Positions 33,853-42,770 of a stretch of DNA of 64,000 nt are shown in pieces. Each line of letters opens with the position of its first letter. Position 1 is the stretch's first letter. The notes under the pieces were generated by a model. It had not been told where the DNA came from and made no database searches. It worked only from the letters and a program-made list of their open reading frames with translations. The stretch is from assembly GCA_003148945.1 (NCBI GenBank), contig QGGY01000014.1:95584-159583 (forward strand). The letters run 5' to 3'. The position numbers and the translations under genes were made by a program. The DNA comes from Murimonas intestini. GTDB lineage: Bacteria; Bacillota; Clostridia; Lachnospirales; Lachnospiraceae.

Positions 33853-34662
33853 GTGTTTTTTACAAGACTTATCAGTGGGGTTGTATTAGTTCTCGCTGCA
33901 TTGGTAACTATAATAAGCGGTGATATAGTGCTCCTTGTGACACTTCTTCTGACATCGCTTGCAGGGCTTTTCGAACTCTACCGTGCCGTAAAAGTTCAGG
34001 AAAAGGGATTTTCAGTACTGGCGGCTGTAGGTTATGCAGGCACACTGCTGTATTATCTCATGTTACTTTTGGGGTTAGAAGCATATAGTATGATAGGGCT
34101 GATATTTTTACTGGCCGCCTTTATGTCTGTCTATGTGTTCACCTTTCCGAAATACAGGTCTGAACAGGTTATGTCAGCGTTTTTCGGAGTCGTATATGTT
34201 TCCGTTATGCTCTCCTATATTTACCAGACGAGGATGATGGAGGACGGCGCCTTTCTTGTGTGGCTCATCTTCCTGTGTTCCTGGGGGTGCGATACGTGCG
34301 CTTACTGTGTAGGTGTGCTGATTGGAAAACATAAGATGTCCCCGAAGCTGAGCCCTAAGAAGTCTGTTGAGGGTGCCGTCGGAGGCGTTGTGGGAGCTGC
34401 TGTGTTAGGCGCAGCGTATGCGGCTGTGGTTGGAAAATACCTGCAGACAGACAGTAACCATATAGTAATGTATGCAGCCATATGTGCGGCAGGCGCCCTG
34501 ATCTCCATGATAGGAGACCTGGCTGCATCCGCCATCAAGAGGAATCATGAAATAAAGGATTACGGCAAGCTGATACCAGGACACGGCGGGATTCTGGACC
34601 GGTTTGACAGCGTGATTTTCACGGCGCCGGTCATCTATTTTCTTGCTATGGTAATGATGTAA
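33853..34662 (+). CDS. cdsA: Phosphatidate cytidylyltransferase
   Basis: A 269-residue membrane enzyme with about eight hydrophobic segments making CDP-diacylglycerol from phosphatidate and CTP. The family signature GDLAASAIKR then KDYGKLIPGHGGILDRFDS is intact at the C-terminus. The start is a GTG 2 nt after the uppS stop, with GGAGG in the end of uppS. Confidence 0.96.
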   Translation: MFFTRLISGVVLVLAALVTIISGDIVLLVTLLLTSLAGLFELYRAVKVQEKGFSVLAAVGYAGTLLYYLMLLLGLEAYSMIGLIFLLAAFMSVYVFTFPKYRSEQVMSAFFGVVYVSVMLSYIYQTRMMEDGAFLVWLIFLCSWGCDTCAYCVGVLIGKHKMSPKLSPKKSVEGAVGGVVGAAVLGAAYAAVVGKYLQTDSNHIVMYAAICAAGALISMIGDLAASAIKRNHEIKDYGKLIPGHGGILDRFDSVIFTAPVIYFLAMVMM

Positions 34663-34682
34663 CGGATAAAGAGGAGATAATG

Positions 34683-35828
34683 ATGAAAACAATTGCGATT
34701 CTGGGTTCCACAGGCTCTATTGGTACCCAGACATTAGAGGTCGTGGCTGAGAATAAGGATATAAAGGTGGCAGCCCTGGCAGCAGGCGGCCATAATCTGA
34801 AGCTTCTGGAGAGGCAGATACGTCAGTACTGTCCGTCCAGAGTGGCAGTATGGGAAGAAGCGGCTGCAAAAGAACTCAGGGCATCTGTACGTGACCTGCC
34901 TGTCCGGGTGGTCAGCGGAATGGATGGCCTTATTGAGCTGTCTGTTATGGAGGAAGTTGACATACTTGTGACTGCCATAGTAGGCATGATAGGGATAAGG
35001 CCAACGATAGAAGCCATAAAGGCGGGAAAGGATATAGCTCTTGCAAATAAAGAAACCCTGGTGACAGCTGGGCATATTATTATGCCGCTTGCCAGAGAAT
35101 GCGGTGTCCGTATCCTTCCTGTGGACAGTGAACACAGTGCGATTTTTCAGTCACTGAACGGGGAGGACAGAAAGTGTATAAGCAAGATACTGCTGACAGC
35201 CTCAGGCGGTCCTTTCCGCGGAAAAAAACGCAGCGATCTGGAGAAGGTCCAGGTGGAAGATGCCTTGAAGCATCCTAACTGGTCTATGGGACAGAAGATC
35301 ACCATCGACTCGGCGACTCTGGTCAATAAAGGACTGGAAGTGATGGAGGCCAGGTGGCTGTTTGATGTCAGTCTGGATCAGATACAGGTAGTAGTCCAGC
35401 CCAAAAGTATCATACATTCCATGGTGGAATATGTGGACGGGGCGGTCATAGCGCAGCTGGGCACTCCGGATATGAAGCTGCCCATTCAGTATGCCCTTTA
35501 CTACCCGGACAGGAGGTATCTGCCGGGCGAAAGGCTGGACTTTGGAAAGCTTTCCCAGATAACTTTTGAAGAACCGGATATGGAGACTTTTCTGGGACTT
35601 CCGCTTGCGTTTGACGCTTCCCGGGCCGGAGGCTCCATGCCTACAGTGTTTAACGCGGCAAATGAGCTTGCGGTAAGTAAATTCCTACATAAGCGTATAA
35701 GGTTCCTGGATATTTACGAGATCATATCTGCAAGCATGCAGGCACATAAGATAATCCAGAATCCCACTGTGGAAGAAATACTCATGACAGAGCAGGCGAC
35801 TTATGAATTGATTGAAAGCAGGTGGTAG
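34683..35828 (+). CDS. dxr: 1-deoxy-D-xylulose 5-phosphate reductoisomerase
   Basis: About 381 residues, second step of the MEP isoprenoid pathway. The N-terminus holds the NADPH-binding GSTGSIGTQTLEV, and the metal/substrate region has LPVDSEHSA and LTASGGPFRG. Two adjacent ATGs (34680 and 34683) are possible; the second is 6 nt from AGGAG and is preferred. Being next to uppS and cdsA is the common Bacillota arrangement. Confidence 0.97.
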   Translation: MKTIAILGSTGSIGTQTLEVVAENKDIKVAALAAGGHNLKLLERQIRQYCPSRVAVWEEAAAKELRASVRDLPVRVVSGMDGLIELSVMEEVDILVTAIVGMIGIRPTIEAIKAGKDIALANKETLVTAGHIIMPLARECGVRILPVDSEHSAIFQSLNGEDRKCISKILLTASGGPFRGKKRSDLEKVQVEDALKHPNWSMGQKITIDSATLVNKGLEVMEARWLFDVSLDQIQVVVQPKSIIHSMVEYVDGAVIAQLGTPDMKLPIQYALYYPDRRYLPGERLDFGKLSQITFEEPDMETFLGLPLAFDASRAGGSMPTVFNAANELAVSKFLHKRIRFLDIYEIISASMQAHKIIQNPTVEEILMTEQATYELIESRW

Positions 35829-35829
35829 G

Positions 35830-36864
35830 GTGAAAATAATCATTGCACTTTTGATATTTAGTTTAATTATTATCATACATGAGCTGGGACATTTCTTCCT
35901 GGCAAAATACAACGGAGTAGTAGTAACGGAATTTTCTCTGGGAATGGGCCCAAGGATCATCAGCACTGTAAAAGGCGGCACAAGATATTCATGGAAACTG
36001 CTGCCGTTCGGCGGTTCCTGCATGATGCTGGGGGAAGATGACGGAGTAATGGAATCGGGTTCATTTGGCAGCAAATCTGTCTGGGCCAGGATGTCGATTG
36101 TTGTGGCAGGACCAATATTTAACTTTGTACTTGCATTTTTGCTGTCGCTGTTTGTCATTGGCAGTATTGGCCATGATGTGCCTGAGATCTTAAATGTAAC
36201 AGAAGGTTCGCCGGCAGAGGCTGCAGGACTGCAGCCAGGGGACACGATCATTTCCATGAATGGGAAGAAGGTCCATCTGTACAGGGAAGTTTCAAATTAT
36301 ATCACATTTCATCAGGGAAAGACCATAGACCTGAAGTATGAGCATAACGGTGAAGTTAAAGAGACTACCATCGTGCCTCAGCTGGATAAAGAGACGGGAA
36401 GATACCTGATGGGTATCAGCGGGAGCAGCAACTACCGTGTAAAGGGGAATGCCTGGGATACGATAAAATACAGCGCATACGAAGTAAAATACTGGATAGA
36501 GACTACTATAGACAGCCTGAAGATGCTTTTTAAGGGTGAGGTCGGACTCAATGATCTGTCAGGACCAGTGGGCGTAGTCGATATCATAGGCGAGACATAT
36601 GAGAAGAGCGCCGAGGACGGCGGGTTCTATATATGGCTGAACATGCTGAATATATCCATACTTCTGACGGCCAACTTAGGTGTCATGAACCTTCTGCCTA
36701 TACCTGCCCTTGACGGCGGCAGGCTGGTGTTCCTGATCATAGAAGCCATCCGCAGGAAACGTATTGATCCGGAAAAAGAAGGAATGGTTAATTTCATCGG
36801 CCTTATGGCGCTGATGCTTCTGATGGTTGTCGTTATGTTTAATGATGTGCGGAAACTGTTTTAG
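35830..36864 (+). CDS. rseP: Site-2 intramembrane zinc protease
   Basis: About 344 residues. The first membrane helix carries HELGH (residues 17-21), a PDZ domain lies in the middle (EGSPAEAAGLQPGD), and NLLPIPALDGGR near residue 290 supplies the third zinc ligand. The preferred start is the GTG at 35830, 1 nt after the dxr stop and behind AGGTGG; an upstream TTG at 35812 overlaps dxr. It cleaves anti-sigma factors or signal peptides within the membrane. Confidence 0.95.
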   Translation: MKIIIALLIFSLIIIIHELGHFFLAKYNGVVVTEFSLGMGPRIISTVKGGTRYSWKLLPFGGSCMMLGEDDGVMESGSFGSKSVWARMSIVVAGPIFNFVLAFLLSLFVIGSIGHDVPEILNVTEGSPAEAAGLQPGDTIISMNGKKVHLYREVSNYITFHQGKTIDLKYEHNGEVKETTIVPQLDKETGRYLMGISGSSNYRVKGNAWDTIKYSAYEVKYWIETTIDSLKMLFKGEVGLNDLSGPVGVVDIIGETYEKSAEDGGFYIWLNMLNISILLTANLGVMNLLPIPALDGGRLVFLIIEAIRRKRIDPEKEGMVNFIGLMALMLLMVVVMFNDVRKLF

Positions 36865-36927
36865 AGCCGGGGAACGAAAAGAAAAATATAGCATATACTG
36901 AAACGAGAAGCTATCGTTGAGGTTTAT

Positions 36928-38196
36928 ATGGAAATAAAAAATATAACTGCCATGCAGCAGGATGCGCCTGACCAGGGAAAACTCAGGCTTTCCGTAGTGT
37001 CAAACACGGGATATGCCCCTATTCAGGATGCTGTAATTGATATCTCGTACACCGGAGACCCTGAGAGCACGGTTGAAGAGGTGACAACAGACCAGAACGG
37101 CCAGACAGAGACCCTGGAGCTTCCGGCTCCGCCGCTGGAGTACAGCATGGCTCCATCTGAGAACCAGCCGTATTCTGAATATACATTTCGTGTCAGCGCG
37201 CCGGGGTATGAGACACTGACTATCTCAGGAGCGGAAATACTGCCGGATGCCACAGCTCTTCAGGAGATACGCCTGCGTCCGCTTGCTCCCGGCGAAACGA
37301 TTGATAATATTGTTATACCTGCACATACTCTCTTCGGCGACTATCCGCCGAAGATTGCAGAGGCTGAGATCAAACCTGTCAGCCAGTTCGGAGAGATAGT
37401 ATTAAGCAGAGTGGTGGTGCCGGAATTTGTGGTGGTGCATGACGGTTCCCCTATGGATACTACGGCAACAGATTATTATGTGCGGTACAAGGATTATATT
37501 AAGAATGTGGCATCGAGTGAAATATATGCAACCTGGCCGGCAGCGACCATCAGAGCGAATGTATTGGCTATCATGTCATTTACCCTGAACAGGGTATACA
37601 CAGAGTGGTACAGGAATAAAGGGTTTGATTTTACTATCACGTCCTCCACCGCCTTTGACCACAAGTGGATATACGGCAGAAATATTTTTGAAAGTATCTC
37701 AGTAATAGTGGATGAATTATTTGCCAATTATCTGTCAAGGCCGAATGTAAAACAGCCGATCCTGACACAGTACTGTGACGGACAGAGAGTATCCTGCCCC
37801 AACTGGATGACACAGTGGGGGTCAAAGAGCCTGGGAGATCAGGGGTATCAGGCGATAGAGATACTGAGATATTATTATGGGGACAATATGTATATTAACA
37901 CGGCGGAGGAAGTTTCGGGGATTCCCTCATCGTGGCCGGGGTATGCTCTTGATATCGGGTCGTCCGGCGCAAAAGTGCTCCAGATGCAGGAGCAGATAAA
38001 CGCGATCTCCAACAACTATCCTCTGATTCCCAAAATAGCAGAGGACGGTATATTCGGGGAGGGCACACAAAATGCGGTGAGAGTGTTCCAGAGCGTATTT
38101 GGGCTTCCTCAGACAGGTGTGGTAGATTACAGTACCTGGTTCAAAATCCAGGAAATCTATGTGGCAGTGACGAGGATCGCAGAATTAAATCCATAA
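36928..38196 (+). CDS. SpoIID-like protein with C-terminal peptidoglycan-binding domain
   Basis: A 422-residue protein. The N-terminal 130 residues look like a carboxypeptidase-regulatory-like beta sandwich, with IQDAVIDISYTGD at its start. The central 190-350 region resembles SpoIID-type domains (VASSEIYATWP...ANVLAIMSFTLNR, then TSSTAFDHKWIYGRN). The last 80 residues are a PG_binding_1 domain (GSSGAKVLQMQEQINAI, GIFGEGTQNAVRVFQ). No signal peptide is visible. In Clostridia such proteins are linked to spore cortex or envelope peptidoglycan, so a sporulation role is likely but unproven. Confidence 0.8.
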   Translation: MEIKNITAMQQDAPDQGKLRLSVVSNTGYAPIQDAVIDISYTGDPESTVEEVTTDQNGQTETLELPAPPLEYSMAPSENQPYSEYTFRVSAPGYETLTISGAEILPDATALQEIRLRPLAPGETIDNIVIPAHTLFGDYPPKIAEAEIKPVSQFGEIVLSRVVVPEFVVVHDGSPMDTTATDYYVRYKDYIKNVASSEIYATWPAATIRANVLAIMSFTLNRVYTEWYRNKGFDFTITSSTAFDHKWIYGRNIFESISVIVDELFANYLSRPNVKQPILTQYCDGQRVSCPNWMTQWGSKSLGDQGYQAIEILRYYYGDNMYINTAEEVSGIPSSWPGYALDIGSSGAKVLQMQEQINAISNNYPLIPKIAEDGIFGEGTQNAVRVFQSVFGLPQTGVVDYSTWFKIQEIYVAVTRIAELNP

Positions 38197-38270
38197 ACGC
38201 TGAAGAAATTTTACTGTCCGGACCGAAAGAACATGATGCAAAAATTAATAAGAACAGTTTGGCAGTCTGC

Positions 38271-38300
38271 TTTGAGAATATCAGGGCAGACTGTCTTTTT
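38271..38300 (+). terminator. Terminator before the BlaI-like operon
   Basis: GGCAGTCTGC (38271-38280) and GCAGACTGTC (38286-38295) followed by five T. It ends the upstream transcription unit. Confidence 0.85.
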
Positions 38301-38314
38301 ATTTATATAAAATA

Positions 38315-38392
38315 TTCTACTCCAATAGAATAATGTGCTTGACAATTCTGTTCTATGGGAGTAGAATGAAATTATATTCTAATGGAGTAGAA
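38315..38392 (+). promoter_or_regulatory. Promoter with three BlaI-type operators
   Basis: A near-consensus promoter, TTGACA (38339-38344), 17 nt, TAGAAT (38362-38367), is surrounded by three 16-bp TTCTA...TAGAA elements. They lie at 38315-38330 (TTCTACTCCAATAGAA, reversed orientation), 38351-38366 (TTCTATGGGAGTAGAA) and 38377-38392 (TTCTAATGGAGTAGAA). The middle one covers spacer and -10, so a bound repressor would block polymerase. The arrangement fits autoregulation by the downstream BlaI-like repressor. Confidence 0.8.
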
Positions 38393-38410
38393 CAAAGGAG
38401 GTGATTTGAC

Positions 38411-38779
38411 TTGAGCTTAAAATTGTTTGATTCAGAGAAGCGTGTTATGGAATGTATATGGGACAACGGGGATATGAGCGCTAAAGAGATTGCGGCTGAA
38501 TTAAATATCAGAGTAGGATGGAGTAAGACGACTACTTATACTGTGATTAAGAAATGCATTGAGAAGGGTGCAATTCGCCGCAGTGATCCGGGTTTTATGT
38601 GCCATGCGCTGATAAGCAGGGAAGAAGTACTGGAGCAGGAGACGGAGGAGTTTATTGAACGTAACTATGGGGGCGCTGCGGACCGCCTTGTGGCATCACT
38701 TCTGGGACAGAAGAAGATGTCAGGGGAGGAGATCCTCAGATTGAAGCAACTGATCGAGAGATTGGAGGGGGAAGGATGA
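38411..38779 (+). CDS. BlaI/MecI-family repressor
   Basis: A 122-residue winged-helix repressor: MECIWDNGDMSAKEIAAEL, VGWSKTTTYTVIKKCIEKG and the C-terminal dimerisation region. The start is a TTG with AAAGGAGGTGAT 4 nt upstream. It overlaps the M56 sensor gene by 4 nt. BlaI proteins are inactivated by proteolysis triggered by the BlaR1-type partner. It probably binds the three upstream operators. Confidence 0.93.
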   Translation: MSLKLFDSEKRVMECIWDNGDMSAKEIAAELNIRVGWSKTTTYTVIKKCIEKGAIRRSDPGFMCHALISREEVLEQETEEFIERNYGGAADRLVASLLGQKKMSGEEILRLKQLIERLEGEG

Positions 38780-40605
38780 TTTCAACGATGTCTTTTATAG
38801 AAATGAGCCTGTATGGGGGCATTTTTATAATCGCGATCACTGTTCTTAGAGCGGCAACTTTTAACAAAATACCAAAAACAGCTGTGAAGGTGCTGTGGGC
38901 TGCAGCCTTCCTGAGACTGACTCTCCCGGTGACAGTCACCTCGCCTGTGAGTATTTATACTGCGGCAGAACGGCTGGCGCATGCTGCCCGCCGGGGAGGC
39001 GTGCTGGTTACGGAGAGGACACCGCTGTCAATGAAGGCTACGGCAGGTTTATCTGGAAGCAGTTCTATGCCGGGCGGTGTACCTGTATCTGTAATAACGG
39101 GTATATGGATAGCTGTGGCGGTTATTGTGGCATTGAGCTTCTGGGTATCTCATATGCGGGGGAAAAGGATATACAGGGCTTCTCTTCCTATTGAAAATTC
39201 ATATGTGAAGACGTGGCTGGAAAACCACAGGCTGCGCAGGCCTATACAGATACGTGTCTGTGACCAGATAGACTCTCCTCTGACATACGGCATCCTCTGG
39301 CCCGTTATCCTGCTGCCTAAGAATCTGAACCTGATGGATGAGAATAAACTTTCCTTTATACTTGCCCATGAGTTTGCCCATATCCGCCGGTTTGACGCAC
39401 TGTTCAAATGGCTGCTGGCGGCGCTTGTGTGTGTACATTGGTTTAATCCTCTTGTCTGGGTCATGTATATTCTTGCAAACAGAGATCTGGAGCTGTCCTG
39501 TGATGACTATGTGATCAGGCAGTACGGCAGCCAGGCACGCGTCACCTATGCATTGACACTTGTAGGGCTTGAGGAGCACCGCAGCGGCTGTTCACCCATT
39601 GTAAACAGTTTTTGTAAAAACGCTATGAAAGAGAGGATAACAGCAGTTATGAAATCAAGAAAAACTACCGTGATCAGCACAGTCGCAGCGCTTCTGATGG
39701 TAGCTGCAGCACTCAGCCTGTTTCTTCCAAATGCCCAGGGAGAGAGCGGTCAGGTTATGGCTGCCGGGGAAGAGGCCCTGAAGGAAGGCAGTGAAAAAGG
39801 CGCCCTTGTCCAGGACATAAATGAGACAGAGAAACTTAGTGAGACTGGGGAAGCAAGCGGGACAGAGAAGCAAAATGAGACAGGGAAAGCAATTGAAACA
39901 GAGCTGGCTAATGGAGAAGGATCAGATATTCTGGAGGGAAAGACAGGGGAAGAGGACTGGAACTTTGATATGAAGAAATATGCACTTAACAGTGAGTATG
40001 CGAAGTCCCAGTACGACAGGCTTATAAATGCAGTGGCAATTGAAAATTACGAGGATATGTCAATAGCTGAATTTAACAGAAAAATAAATGCGGTTTTCTC
40101 ATCAGAAGAGGACTTCATGGATACAGGGCTCTATACATTATATGAAGTAGTTATGAGCATGCTCCCGGCCGGCGATCCTTATGAGGCATATCTGTGCAAT
40201 ACGGTAAACGCCTCATTAACCGAATATTCTTCCCGTATGGATGAAGTTTATTCCGGCCGGCGTACAGATCCCTCATTCAGCAGCACAGCACAGATAACTT
40301 CAGAAGAAGACGTGTTTGGGGATAAGGTCACAGTTGATTTTGGGATGATTGATTATAGGTTTACGTACAGAATCCTTGACCAGGACAAACTTACAGTACG
40401 AGAACGTGACCAGTTCCTTCAGGATGTGATGAAGGGGGTTCAGGACTATCTGGAATCAGGAAATATATCTGCCGATGAAGAAAAAGGAGAAAAAGAAGCG
40501 CTGGAAGAATTAAAGAAGATAGGGAAATCAGCATCTAACGAACATATTGAATTCACTGGCGGTGAGATCGATTATTTTGAGATAGAGAATAAGGAGGAGC
40601 TATGA
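38776..40605 (+). CDS. BlaR1/MecR1-like M56 metallopeptidase sensor with novel C-terminal domain
   Basis: A 609-residue protein. The N-terminal half is an M56 membrane peptidase with several helices and the zinc motif HEFAH (198-202), followed by a final helix near 296-318. Instead of the penicillin-binding sensor domain of BlaR1, the C-terminal part (about 320-609) has a low-complexity Glu/Thr/Gly linker. A domain of about 210 residues follows, containing SSRMDEVYSGRRTDP, a VFGD block and DKLTVRERDQFLQDV. The same domain recurs in the next gene. It probably senses an extracellular signal other than beta-lactam and cleaves the BlaI-like repressor. Confidence 0.88.
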   Translation: MISTMSFIEMSLYGGIFIIAITVLRAATFNKIPKTAVKVLWAAAFLRLTLPVTVTSPVSIYTAAERLAHAARRGGVLVTERTPLSMKATAGLSGSSSMPGGVPVSVITGIWIAVAVIVALSFWVSHMRGKRIYRASLPIENSYVKTWLENHRLRRPIQIRVCDQIDSPLTYGILWPVILLPKNLNLMDENKLSFILAHEFAHIRRFDALFKWLLAALVCVHWFNPLVWVMYILANRDLELSCDDYVIRQYGSQARVTYALTLVGLEEHRSGCSPIVNSFCKNAMKERITAVMKSRKTTVISTVAALLMVAAALSLFLPNAQGESGQVMAAGEEALKEGSEKGALVQDINETEKLSETGEASGTEKQNETGKAIETELANGEGSDILEGKTGEEDWNFDMKKYALNSEYAKSQYDRLINAVAIENYEDMSIAEFNRKINAVFSSEEDFMDTGLYTLYEVVMSMLPAGDPYEAYLCNTVNASLTEYSSRMDEVYSGRRTDPSFSSTAQITSEEDVFGDKVTVDFGMIDYRFTYRILDQDKLTVRERDQFLQDVMKGVQDYLESGNISADEEKGEKEALEELKKIGKSASNEHIEFTGGEIDYFEIENKEEL

Positions 40606-42023
40606 GAAAAGCAGGAATAGGAATATTGATGACAGGCATGGCTGTGTGCCTCTGCTTTGGAAAGATAAATGTTTCTGCGGCGCTGCTGCGGACTCCGGAA
40701 GCAGAAAAGGCTGCATACCAGCGGCATTTAGTAAGGGGCGGGAACTGGAACAGTTCAGACGATAAGAAATATACACAGGATGAGTATGAGTTCGCTGTGT
40801 CTTTAAAGTTTGACGGGTATGAATCAATGAAGGTGGGGGATTATAATAAGAAAGTGCTGGACTGGGAGGATGAGACAGCCTTCCATAAGACAGAGGGTAT
40901 ATTGGAAAAGGTATATTGGGGGCTCAGAGATGACGACCCGGAATATGAATTTTTTATGACGACACTTTCAAATACATGGGAGGAGTGTTCAGAACTTCAC
41001 TATAATGCCTGCCATAAGGAGAAGCCCAACTATTCAGGAGAAGCCTCAGTGGAGACTTTCGGTGATATCTATGGTGACAAGGTAGTGCTTACAGGCGCGT
41101 ATGCGGAATTCAGCTTTGACTATGACATGGACAGTCTGGAAGATATGACGGTTGCCCAGAGGGATCAGGCGCTTGAGGGCGTACAGACGCAGATGCAGGA
41201 ATTTTTAGATCAATTTGACCAGTCAGAGCTCAGGGATGAGCAGAAGATGGAGGAGGTACTGAAGGAGAAACTGATCCAGATACTGGAAACAGATCCAGAT
41301 AAAGTTTCAGCGGATACTGATCCATATCTGTATTATTACTGGCAGCCCTACTGGAATGAACTTGAGGATGATGGGATTTCAGAGAATTCCTCAGATGATA
41401 CTTCCAATGAAACTGTGTCTAAGGAAGAGTTAAAAGAGCAATATGACGTTGTGCTGAATGTGCTCCATTTTTCGGATTATGAGTCTATGCCTGTGAGTGA
41501 ATTTAACCGGGAAGTAAATTCTGTACTGAATGGGGAAAAAATGACGGAAGAGTTTTTAAAAGCTTACGAGGCAGTTCTGTGGGCATCCGAATATGAACGC
41601 ACGGGCAAAGAGGAAGATTTCCTGAATAATATTATACAAACCTCCATAAAGGAATACAGCGCCAGGGCTAAGGAAGTCTATTCAGGAAAGACTGTGGATC
41701 CTGAGCACAGCGATTATTTCCAGATTGAGCATAAGGAAGATGTCTTTGGAGATGAGGTTGCCACAGGAATATCATATGCTTACTATACATTTACATACAG
41801 GATACTGGCTGCAGATGAGCTGACTGTCGGTGAGAGGGAGCAGTTTTTAGACTCGGTCAAGGCCGGGGTCATGGATATACTTGAGAAATCAGAAAATCCC
41901 GGGAAGTTTACTGCAGACCAGCTAAAAAGTGCTATTGAAAGTGCTGGTGCGTCTGCCTCCACAGATAAAATACAATTTACAGGTTACAAGATAGAGGATT
42001 TCGATTCAGAAGAGATGGATTAG
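40602..42023 (+). CDS. Secreted protein with two copies of the M56-partner domain
   Basis: A 473-residue protein with an N-terminal signal peptide (MRKAGIGILMTGMAVCLCFG). It contains two diverged copies of the domain found at the end of the upstream sensor. The C-terminal copy (about 280-465) is clear: YESMPVSEFNREVNSVL, SARAKEVYSGKTVDP, EDVFGDEV and ADELTVGEREQFLDSVK. The N-terminal copy (about 65-230) is weaker: YESMKVGDYNKKVLDW, DIYGDKV and EDMTVAQRDQAL. It starts as ATGA overlapping the sensor stop, so the three genes are one operon. Function unknown; it may compete with or present ligand to the sensor. Confidence 0.75.
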   Translation: MRKAGIGILMTGMAVCLCFGKINVSAALLRTPEAEKAAYQRHLVRGGNWNSSDDKKYTQDEYEFAVSLKFDGYESMKVGDYNKKVLDWEDETAFHKTEGILEKVYWGLRDDDPEYEFFMTTLSNTWEECSELHYNACHKEKPNYSGEASVETFGDIYGDKVVLTGAYAEFSFDYDMDSLEDMTVAQRDQALEGVQTQMQEFLDQFDQSELRDEQKMEEVLKEKLIQILETDPDKVSADTDPYLYYYWQPYWNELEDDGISENSSDDTSNETVSKEELKEQYDVVLNVLHFSDYESMPVSEFNREVNSVLNGEKMTEEFLKAYEAVLWASEYERTGKEEDFLNNIIQTSIKEYSARAKEVYSGKTVDPEHSDYFQIEHKEDVFGDEVATGISYAYYTFTYRILAADELTVGEREQFLDSVKAGVMDILEKSENPGKFTADQLKSAIESAGASASTDKIQFTGYKIEDFDSEEMD

Positions 42024-42076
42024 ATACTGTGCGGCATGGAGAGGACTTCCTGTAAAGCAGCAGCGGCTGCCGTGAG

Positions 42077-42114
42077 AATCAAATACCCTGCAGCAGGCTG
42101 CGGGGTACTTGATT
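42077..42114. terminator. Bidirectional terminator between convergent genes
   Basis: AATCAAATACCC (42077-42088) pairs with GGGTACTTGATT (42103-42114) apart from one bulged or mismatched base, around a GC-rich inner stem. It lies between the M56 operon and the convergent gene at 42126. Confidence 0.7.
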
Positions 42115-42125
42115 TTCTGGCTGTG

Positions 42126-42647
42126 TCAGTCATCATCATCGTCAGACTGCGCCTTTGTTTCTGTCTCCGATTCGTCTGCAGACTCTTTGTCAGGCTTGCT
42201 GCCGTCTTTGACCCTGGCTTTGTTCAGGGAGTCCTTGATGGCATCCAGAAGTATCTGCGAGGTATATTTGCTGTCGGCAGAGAAGGTGATGCCATCTGTT
42301 GTCTGAGACTCATATATCTGAGATGCGAGGTCTTCCAGGGCAGGCTGTACGAGAGGGTACATTGTGGTGACAGATTCACTTAAATTGACAAGACGTATGG
42401 AGTTGATATGGCTTGTATCCACCACCACTTCCACATCTATGGCGCTGTCACCTATGGTGATCCCGGAGGTGTAGACACCCGCAGTGTATTTTGCGGCGTC
42501 AGCCGCGGTCTGTGCGCTCTCAGCCTCTTTTTTCGGCTTGAACATGATTATCATCAGTACGATAAGTATGATTCCCAGTACAGCAAAAATCCCGGTATAA
42601 ATAACTTCACGCATTTTAAATACCATAATTTTTGTCTTAGAACTCAT
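42126..42647 (-). CDS. Membrane-anchored protein with FMN-binding-like domain
   Basis: A 173-residue protein with one N-terminal membrane segment (about 13-35), an extracytoplasmic domain and an acidic tail ending in five aspartates. The domain pattern (YTAGVYTSG, VEVVVDTSHINSIRLVNL, then SADSKYTSQILLDAIKDSL) resembles FMN_bind domains, in which a serine or threonine near the S/T-x-x-S block carries flavin. Here that block is atypical, so flavin binding is doubtful. A GGGGGGATT site precedes the start. Confidence 0.65.
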   Translation of the reverse strand: MSSKTKIMVFKMREVIYTGIFAVLGIILIVLMIIMFKPKKEAESAQTAADAAKYTAGVYTSGITIGDSAIDVEVVVDTSHINSIRLVNLSESVTTMYPLVQPALEDLASQIYESQTTDGITFSADSKYTSQILLDAIKDSLNKARVKDGSKPDKESADESETETKAQSDDDDD

Positions 42648-42770
42648 CCATAATCCCCCCTAACCATTGTTTTATATAGTCTATTTTCCAGTACAGCCTT
42701 TTATTCCTATTTGCATATTTTTTGAAAAGATGCTATGATGGAAAAAAGTTTTCTATGGGAGGAAAAGAGA

